DNA from: Hoeflea ulvae
GTDB taxonomy: Bacteria; Pseudomonadota; Alphaproteobacteria; Rhizobiales; Rhizobiaceae
NCBI RefSeq assembly: GCF_026619435.1
Contig: NZ_JAOVZQ010000001.1
Coordinates: forward strand, 1,557,501 to 1,621,500
Direction: 5' to 3'
Length of the DNA stretch: 64,000 nt
How positions within the stretch are numbered: the first letter of the stretch is position 1; each line of letters opens with the position of its first letter. Below are positions 57,961-64,000 of this stretch, one piece after another. The translations under genes were made by a program, and so were the position numbers. The notes beneath the pieces were generated by a model. The model was not told the DNA's origin. It did no database searches and saw only the letters and a program-made list of their open reading frames with translations.

Positions 57961-58964
57961 TCAATCCAGTCCAAATTCGTTGATCAACTCCGAAAGTCCG
58001 ATCGAGGGAACTTCGAGCGCGTCGAGGTCGAGCACATAGGCAGCTGAGCGGATGGCAGCTGGAAGCGCAGCGCGCGTGAGACGCGGCATGTTACCTTCCG
58101 CGCGGAGTGCCCTCGCGTCCTTCAATGTCAGTGTTCGCCCGTAGAGAGCGGTATGCTCGTCGAGGTATCCCATCACCATGAGCAGAGCTTCGAATCCGCG
58201 TTGCACTCCGGCCAGTCCGAACCTCTCTCGGAGTTCCGTAACAAGACCGACGAGCGAGATCCCATCGGTGTTTTCCTCGAAGCGGAAGGCGCACAGGAAG
58301 ATAGGCGCCCGGTCACCATCCAGCTGTTCGATGCTGTTGATCCGCGCGAGGAAGCTGCCGGTCCGGACCGTGCTCTTCACCTCTACAGCGCCCCCCGAAT
58401 GTGGAAGTCCTGCGCCGCCCGCAACGGTCCCTGCCAGCAGTCGAGAGCACCTGCCCCAAGGGAAGTGTCCGCCAGCAATCTGAGCATCCAAAGCTCGCCG
58501 AGCAGGCCGATCTGCGCGTCGGACGAAAGAGGGCGGTGCGTTCGAGCCATGAAAGCCTGCCACTCCCTGACCCGCTCGAGGAAGGCCTCCATAACGTCGC
58601 GGCCCGCGCTGTTGGCTGCTGTCTCCAAAGTTCTCAAGACATCCACGACCATGATGGCGAAGATGTCGGGTGAGCCCTCTGGCCGCCTGACGAGAGCAAT
58701 CGCCGTCTTGGCTGCGAACACGGTCTGCCCCTCGATGCAAGAGACGTCGAAGCCCTTGCCTTCAGGAAGCTTTGCCGGGTTCACCGGCCACGATCCCGGA
58801 AAGGAGACGATCAGCGCCTCCCGCCCGAGCGGAAACTGACAACCCGCCTCAACCGAGACCGCGCCCATATCGATCAGATGTACAAATCGCCAGTCTTCCG
58901 CCGCCTCCTGTCGCGCGAGCGCTCGCCAGGCACGAGCAATCCCCTCTTCAGTCCACCCAGTCAT
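57961..58964 (-). pseudogene. PD-(D/E)XK motif protein, frameshifted
   Basis: Two frames make one protein of about 334 residues. The N part, from ATG 58964 (MTGWTEEGIARAWRALARQE), runs through LLGELWMLRLLAD to AAQDFHIRG; the C part continues GAVEVKSTVRTGSFLARINS through to NEFGLD. They join if one G is added to the run of six G (plus strand C6 at 58391-58396). The active-site Asp (QDFHI) and the ExK (EVK) are on opposite sides of the break, so the nuclease site would be lost if the frameshift is real. It overlaps the Z1 gene by 17 nt. A sequencing error in a homopolymer is a serious possibility. Confidence 0.8.
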
Positions 58965-61815
58965 TGAGCCCCCCCCACAGTACGCTGTTGGCGATGTACC
59001 TCGAGTTGGAGACCTTTCTCTCGGAAGTGCTTGACGGAAAACTGATTGCCCAGGCGACGACGGGATCGGCATCCTTCAGTTCATCGACACCCGCACCCTC
59101 GGGATCGAGCAGATAGAGCATGATCAGACCGCGTTCTCGGCGAGCCGGAATGCCCGCTTCGGCGATGCCTTCTCCGAGTACGTGACGGATCTGTGGGCCT
59201 CTCGGTTCGGACGGCGGCTCCTTGCCCTCGTTTCGATCCGTATCGTTGCGCCAGGTCTTCTGGCTGAGATCGAGCGCCGCCCTCCATTCCGGCTCGGTCA
59301 GATCGATGGCCTGATCGCGAGGCGAGATCAGAGTCTTGATCGAGTATCGATCCGCATGTTCGGTCGTGCGCTTGCGCTGGAGCATGTTGACCGAACAACC
59401 GCCCACCTTGCGGTGGGGCTTGTCGTCCGGACCGCTGTCCTTTCCGATCAGCGCGACGGTCCATCTCGTGAGCTCGCGATCCTTGTTCATCTCCTCGATA
59501 AAGTCCGCAATTAGCGGACTCATGATCCTGAAGCTGGCGGAGTGGGTCCTGTAGTCCCGCAGAAACGAGATGACGTTCAGGGCTGACACATTACGCCAGA
59601 GGTGACCGTTCCACTTCTGACCTTGTGGAACGAAATGCTGATCGTTCAGATCCGTCGATGGACCGAGTGCGCTGATGAACCGGTCCGTGGCATTGTAGTT
59701 TGCAGTGATGTCTTCCTTGCGATTGGGAAACACGATGGTCTGAAGAAGGTCGCCCGAATAGGTCAGCTGCATCGCGCGAGCGTTTCTCATCTTGGCCCGA
59801 GAGGTCACCGTCAGCACGGAATGCGATTTCACCCGCAGACCGAACTGTTTTGGCGTGGCGCCGGCCGCTACCATGTTGTCAAACTCCTGGCGGAGCTCTT
59901 CTGCGGCATCGGCGATGTGGCCGAACCACTCCACCATTTCCTGCGATGTGTAGAGGCGGCAGACATCGAGGTAGCCGTCACGGTAGCCGAACCATCGCCC
60001 CATCTGCATGAGCGTGTCGTACATGCGTGCGGTTCGAAGGAAGTAGCTCGTGCAGAGACCCTCAAGCGTCAGACCACGCGCCAGCTTGTCGCCGCCGATG
60101 GCAATCACCTTGAGGCCAGTGCCATCATTTTCGGCGTAGTCGAGTGCGTCCTTGGCCGTGCCGTTGATCTCGCGGACGCGAATGTCGGACAGCACGTCGG
60201 GGAGGACGGCACGAATGTCCGCCCACGAGAAGTCCTCCAGCGTCTCGCCCTCGACGAGGGCGGAGCGGATACCCTGCATCCCTGGCAGAAAGGTTTCTTG
60301 ATACTCCGTGCGCATGGACGCCTCGAGGTTCTCAAGCTCGATGCCGCGGGTGTAGCGGCCTTTCAGATCTCGCACGTACTCCGCGACCTGGTTGACGACG
60401 GCGTTCTGCACGGAGGTGAAACGGGTAACGTGGATTAGCATCGAGGAGTGTTTGCTGCCTTGTCCGCGCAGCTTCCTCACGGCACAGGCATAGACGAATG
60501 AGCGGATCGCTTCTGCGAGCGAGTCCGGCACACGGTCCTCCCCTTGCCATCGCGGCCGGTAGCCGTTCTTGTGTCGTGGCGGCATCCACGGCTGGAACTC
60601 ATCGTCCGACAGCGGGCGCACCAGAGGCAGGTCTTCCGGTGTGCTGGAAGCCGATCCGAAGACACGACCCGGCCCGACATAATTCGATGGCGCCGCTAGG
60701 CTGGTGATGAAGGCCGCGGGGAAGAGGTCCGGTCCGTGCTCCTGAGTCTCCCCGCGTTCATGAATGAAAATGTTCGCAAATGGCGTCGCCGTGTAGCCGA
60801 CATAGGCCTTTCGCGAGAAATGGTGTAGAACCGACCGGATCAACCTGTTGATTGTCTTCGGTTCATGTTCGAAATCTGGTTTGCCTTGTTCATCTACGGC
60901 GTTTTCTCCGGTGTCGACTGATCCATGGTCGGCCTCATCGTCGATCACGAGTAGTGGCAGGTTTGTGACGAGCTTTCGGCCCGTTTCGGGATCTACGTGA
61001 TCGGCAACCCTATTGCGGATCCAGTGTAGAAGGCGCTCAAGCACCGTCTTGTTCTTCTTTACCACGAAAATCCATGGCCGTTCTTCGGGCGAAATGTTGC
61101 CAATGGCTGCTGCATTTGCGGTTCGAAAGTCACCGCCGTTAGTTCGATCAGTTCCCGAGTTTGGTCGTACGGAAAGGTCACTATCTATCAGGCCGACACC
61201 GACCGGCGGGCGATCCTCACCGTCGGAAGCAAATCCAAGGAATCCTTCATCGAGCCGGACTTGTGTCTGGGATCTCAGATTGTTGTGCAGGCCGGCCAAT
61301 ACGATGATGATCTTATAACCGGCGTCGGCGGCCTTGCAGATCAGTCCGGTATAGTTGCCTGTCTTGCCCGACTGAACGTGGCCCACGACCAGTCCGCGAC
61401 GATCCCAAGCGCCCTCCCGGGTCGGGTCCTCGAGCTGTGAAAGGACTTCGTCAGTGGCGACGTCGAGGGCGTCGAGGGCCGTCCAGGGGATGCGCGCTTC
61501 CATGTACTCTGAGTAACGCTGCCAATACGTCCAGCCCTTCTTCCTTTCTGCATCAAGCCAAGCGACATGGTCCTCACCGCTCGACAGGGTGGCGTTTTCG
61601 CCTACAGTTCGGCTTGATCGTCGGATCAGCTCGTCAACGAGCGCGTCCCGATCAACAAGGACGAAATCGTCCTCCATCATGATCGACAGCTTGGTCAGCT
61701 CCTTCTCGATCATTTCCGGCGTAACAGGGCTCTGAGCGCGTTCCGCGGCGAGGCGGAGCATGTTCTGGGCCATGGAAAGGATTGAATCGAAAGCCTTCTG
61801 GTTTGAAATCGTCAT
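58948..61815 (-). CDS. Z1-domain protein, superfamily II helicase-like ATPase
   Basis: 955 residues. Walker A is VVGHVQSGKTGNYTGLI (Lys151), Walker B is LLVIDDEADHGSVD (DEAD, residues 293-296), motif III is AYVGYTATPFANIF, and the C-terminal ATPase lobe has IAIGGDKLARGLTLEGL and DTLMQMGRWFGYRDGY with the probable Arg finger. The Z1 domain occupies the middle to C-terminal part (from about residue 460, IHVTRFTSVQNAVVNQV). Z1 proteins are found with MutL/MORC-like ATPases and methylases in predicted restriction-modification systems. It probably moves along DNA and directs the nuclease partners. It starts 10 bp after the GHKL gene. Confidence 0.93.
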   Translation of the reverse strand: MTISNQKAFDSILSMAQNMLRLAAERAQSPVTPEMIEKELTKLSIMMEDDFVLVDRDALVDELIRRSSRTVGENATLSSGEDHVAWLDAERKKGWTYWQRYSEYMEARIPWTALDALDVATDEVLSQLEDPTREGAWDRRGLVVGHVQSGKTGNYTGLICKAADAGYKIIIVLAGLHNNLRSQTQVRLDEGFLGFASDGEDRPPVGVGLIDSDLSVRPNSGTDRTNGGDFRTANAAAIGNISPEERPWIFVVKKNKTVLERLLHWIRNRVADHVDPETGRKLVTNLPLLVIDDEADHGSVDTGENAVDEQGKPDFEHEPKTINRLIRSVLHHFSRKAYVGYTATPFANIFIHERGETQEHGPDLFPAAFITSLAAPSNYVGPGRVFGSASSTPEDLPLVRPLSDDEFQPWMPPRHKNGYRPRWQGEDRVPDSLAEAIRSFVYACAVRKLRGQGSKHSSMLIHVTRFTSVQNAVVNQVAEYVRDLKGRYTRGIELENLEASMRTEYQETFLPGMQGIRSALVEGETLEDFSWADIRAVLPDVLSDIRVREINGTAKDALDYAENDGTGLKVIAIGGDKLARGLTLEGLCTSYFLRTARMYDTLMQMGRWFGYRDGYLDVCRLYTSQEMVEWFGHIADAAEELRQEFDNMVAAGATPKQFGLRVKSHSVLTVTSRAKMRNARAMQLTYSGDLLQTIVFPNRKEDITANYNATDRFISALGPSTDLNDQHFVPQGQKWNGHLWRNVSALNVISFLRDYRTHSASFRIMSPLIADFIEEMNKDRELTRWTVALIGKDSGPDDKPHRKVGGCSVNMLQRKRTTEHADRYSIKTLISPRDQAIDLTEPEWRAALDLSQKTWRNDTDRNEGKEPPSEPRGPQIRHVLGEGIAEAGIPARRERGLIMLYLLDPEGAGVDELKDADPVVAWAISFPSSTSERKVSNSRYIANSVLWGGLNDWVD

Positions 61816-61825
61816 TGCGTATCTT

Positions 61826-63313
61826 TCACTTCAAGGGCTGCAACCAGATCGAGGTGCCGATCAAAGGGGGCGTACGACCAAGCCGTTCGCGAGCTTCGGT
61901 CGGGCTGAGCCCGCGGAACTTCACCAGTGCTTCAAACATCGAGGACAGGGTCTCCATCACTTCGTTGTCGGCCGCACCGGCGAAACCAGTTCTCGGCGTC
62001 TCCTTGTCTTCCGCCGTATCCAGCCAGATGCGCTGCACGGGCACTGTCTCCTCGATCAGCCTCAGAAGAGCGAGGATGTCGGGCTTGAGTGGACCGGCGC
62101 GATCGAGGATCGAGGCGACAAGATCATTGTGACGAGCGATACGGTACGACGTTCCTTGTGCCGAACGCCGCACTTGCCAGGCTTCGGCGACGGCGTTCGA
62201 GCGCGTGCCTGAGGCCGGGGTGATGTGACCCCGGTGGGCGAAGACCCGCCGCGCCGTGTTGCGTGTTTCTGTTGCCAGACGGTGAAGCTGAGATCGCAAT
62301 CGCACCGGGGGACTAGCCGTCGATTTCAGGACATTGATCTTCCAATCGGCATCCGCGCTGTTCGGTATGTCGAGCCGGATACGGGCGAGCCTGTGAGCTT
62401 CATCGCGCGGCCATGGCTTGCTGCCATCGCCGAGGCCAAGCCAGCCCCCCGCGAGAAGGAGACGCCTGTTGCGGTAGACGTAGAAGCCCTCCTGCTGCGT
62501 CCATCCTCCGGGCCCCGCCGCGGCTTCCTGTTCCGTAGGCTTGAGCATGTCGCGATGCGGCAGGACGTGACATTGCACAGTTACACCGGTGGTGTGGAGT
62601 ATCCGATACTCGGGGCTTTCGAGCGCCTTGCCGGGATGACTGATGAGGTACGGGTCCCACGGCTTCAATCCTCTACCATTGAGGGACAGGCGAAGCATGG
62701 GCAGTTGGCCATCGAGGAGACGATGAAAGGTCATCGCAAGATGCGCCTCCACGCGATCTGCGAGCTCGATCATGTCGGTGGCCGCGAAGCCATCGGTCAC
62801 GATACGGTCCAGCTTCTCCCAGAGAACAACGGTGCCGTGGGCCACCTGGTCCAGCGGCGCAAGCAGATGCTCTGATCCCGGCGCAGGTCCTTCAAAGAGT
62901 GGCCATTCGGCGCCGGGTTCCTTACCGATGAGATCAAGGTCCCAGCGCAGGCAGACGACCGGTCCACCTTTCTTCCGACTGGCGACGGTCAGACGACGAG
63001 CCTGGGAGAAACTGGCCGTCTTCAAGCCCAGCCCGAAGCGCCCAAGGTCAGTGGCGGCGCGTTCAGCTCTCGGATCGCGTGCGCCAAGGCGCATGCCGGC
63101 CTCCAGAGCCGCGTCGTCCATGCCGTCGCCGTTATCGACGATCCTTGCCCAGCTCTCAGGACCGGCCCATTCAAGATGAACGGCAACGTCGCCCGCATTT
63201 GCAGCGATGGAATTGTCGACCAGATCGGCAAGTGCGGTGGGAGGTGCGTAGCCGAGCCCACGAAGGGACTCGAGCATCGAACCGGCATGAGGAGGAGCAT
63301 TTCTTACACCCAT
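61826..63313 (-). CDS. GHKL (HSP90/MutL/MORC-like) ATPase
   Basis: 495 residues from ATG 63313. The Bergerat fold is unmistakable: N box ALADLVDNSIAANA (Asn34), G1 box ARIVDNGDGMDD, and G2 box GRFGLGLKTASFSQAR. The C-terminal part (KINVLKSTASPPVRLRSQLH onward) is basic and predicted to be helical. Such MORC/MutL-like ATPases clamp DNA on ATP binding, and occur next to Z1 helicases and methylases in prokaryotic modification systems. The gene starts 4 nt after the sigma-factor stop. Confidence 0.92.
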   Translation of the reverse strand: MGVRNAPPHAGSMLESLRGLGYAPPTALADLVDNSIAANAGDVAVHLEWAGPESWARIVDNGDGMDDAALEAGMRLGARDPRAERAATDLGRFGLGLKTASFSQARRLTVASRKKGGPVVCLRWDLDLIGKEPGAEWPLFEGPAPGSEHLLAPLDQVAHGTVVLWEKLDRIVTDGFAATDMIELADRVEAHLAMTFHRLLDGQLPMLRLSLNGRGLKPWDPYLISHPGKALESPEYRILHTTGVTVQCHVLPHRDMLKPTEQEAAAGPGGWTQQEGFYVYRNRRLLLAGGWLGLGDGSKPWPRDEAHRLARIRLDIPNSADADWKINVLKSTASPPVRLRSQLHRLATETRNTARRVFAHRGHITPASGTRSNAVAEAWQVRRSAQGTSYRIARHNDLVASILDRAGPLKPDILALLRLIEETVPVQRIWLDTAEDKETPRTGFAGAADNEVMETLSSMFEALVKFRGLSPTEARERLGRTPPLIGTSIWLQPLK

Positions 63314-63317
63314 CCCG

Positions 63318-64000
63318 TCACATCCCCAGCAATTCCTGAAGCCGACGCTTGCAACCCGGATGGGAAAGACGATCAAGGCCCTTCGCCTCTATCTGACGAA
63401 TGCGCTCGCGCGTTACGCTGTAGATCTGTCCGATTTCCTCGAGGGTCATGTCAGAATCGCGGCCGATACCAAAGCGCATCCGGATCACATCAGCCTGACG
63501 TTCCGGCAAATCAGCCAGTGCGTCTGTTACGATCCTTTCGGTTTCTGCTTGGTCGAAGACATCCGTTTCTGAAGGCTCCGGCAGCAGGTTGTCCCAGTCG
63601 TCTATGCTTGTGGGGTATTCGGCTTCACGCGGGATGCCACGGAACTGTCTGACCTCGTCAATTGTCCATTCCAGCTCTTCGGCGAGTTCCAGGTCGGAAA
63701 CGACTCCGCCGACCCGAACGTCCAGCCTCTCGAGGGCGCGATCAAGCTTAGTGATCTTCTCGTTCCGATGCACGGGGATGCGGATCGCCCCGCCTTCATC
63801 AGCGCGCCATCGCGTGATGGCCTGCCGCATCCAGTAAGTGGCATAGATGAGGAAGCGATAACCACGCTCAGGATCAAAGCGCCTCGTGGAACGCTGCAGA
63901 CCAATGAACGCCACCTGGAAGACGTCCTCTGGATCCTCGCCTTCCTCCACGTTCCGCGAGGCAAAGCGGCGCACGTAAGGCAGGTGCTCGCGGATAAGGT
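63318..64000 (-). CDS. Sigma-70-family RNA polymerase sigma factor, 3' part
   Basis: The frame is open through the right edge of the window; about 227 residues are visible. Region 2 reads IREHLPYVRRFASRNVEEGE, DPEDVFQVAFIGLQRSTRRF, GYRFLIYATYWMRQAITR (core-binding and -10 recognition). Region 3 is unusual (KITKLDRALERLDVRVGGVV, ELAEELEWTIDEVRQFRG). Region 4 is canonical: LPERQADVIRMRFGIG, MTLEEIGQIYSVTRERIRQI, EAKGLDRLSHPG. It heads the GHKL-Z1-PD-(D/E)XK-AIPR operon, 4 nt from the next gene. It may be a dedicated factor controlling the system or responding to infection; the missing N terminus prevents group assignment. Confidence 0.88.
   Translation of the reverse strand, partial: LIREHLPYVRRFASRNVEEGEDPEDVFQVAFIGLQRSTRRFDPERGYRFLIYATYWMRQAITRWRADEGGAIRIPVHRNEKITKLDRALERLDVRVGGVVSDLELAEELEWTIDEVRQFRGIPREAEYPTSIDDWDNLLPEPSETDVFDQAETERIVTDALADLPERQADVIRMRFGIGRDSDMTLEEIGQIYSVTRERIRQIEAKGLDRLSHPGCKRRLQELLGM

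Overview
The window looks like a chromosomal segment of an alphaproteobacterium, probably Rhizobiales-like: GC-rich coding DNA, a complete pyrroloquinoline quinone (PQQ) cluster, two tripartite tricarboxylate transporters (TTT), FCD-type GntR regulators and long operons with 4-nt ATGA/GTGA overlaps. From about 47.7 kb the character changes to a genomic island with AT-rich genes, plasmid replication and mobilisation remnants, an IS3-family element and a DNA modification/defence locus. The genus is an inference from gene content only.

Layout. 1-3.9 kb: the end of a class III aminotransferase, an aldehyde dehydrogenase of the succinate-semialdehyde type, and a LysR regulator. 4.05-10.8 kb: pqqA-B-C-D-E, a proline-iminopeptidase-like hydrolase, and a convergent M16 metallopeptidase present as two overlapping reading frames. 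11.5-19.2 kb (minus strand): seven genes, PrpD, AbrB membrane protein, SDR, PrpD, two isocitrate/isopropylmalate-dehydrogenase-family enzymes and a GntR regulator. 19.6-22.7 kb: first TTT set (tctC frameshifted, tctB, tctA). 22.8-25.3 kb (minus): a four-domain rhodanese protein and a haloacetate-dehalogenase-like hydrolase. 25.4-26.5 kb: a decayed enolase-superfamily gene. 26.6-38.8 kb: an eleven-gene plus-strand operon (tctC-tctB-tctA, PrpD, SDR, AbrB, D-tartrate dehydratase, acyl-CoA dehydrogenase, class III CoA-transferase, PrpD, hydratase). 38.8-41.8 kb (minus): TSUP permease, beta-hydroxyacid dehydrogenase, RraA-like and FAH-family enzymes. 42.0-45.4 kb: a nitrate/sulfonate-type ABC transporter with its own GntR regulator. 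45.7-46.9 kb: a curlin-repeat secreted protein.

How the catabolic genes fit together: the TTT systems would bring in a (hydroxy)carboxylic acid, and the dehydratases, dehydrogenases, CoA-transferase and hydratase would degrade it. A short palindrome, TTGT-N2-ACAA, recurs in front of the GntR gene, in the divergent 19.2-19.6 kb promoter, in front of the hydrolase/rhodanese operon and in front of the second TTT operon. It is probably the operator of the GntR protein and would tie the 11.5-38.8 kb block into one regulon.

Island. A 20-nt match to the 3' end of a tRNA (tRNA-Gln-like, from memory) at 47685 marks a likely attachment site. To its right lie an AT-rich nuclease/unknown gene pair, a rolling-circle Rep, oriT-like hairpins and a mobilisation protein cut off by an IS3 element. 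Then comes a C5-methyltransferase/Vsr pair next to a minus-strand operon: sigma-70-family factor, GHKL ATPase, Z1-domain SF2 ATPase, PD-(D/E)XK protein, AIPR protein. This multigene modification/defence locus, led by its own sigma factor, is the most interesting part of the window.

Caution: three frame breaks (M16 peptidase, tctC, PD-(D/E)XK gene) all look like one missing base in a G/C homopolymer, so some pseudogenes may be assembly errors.
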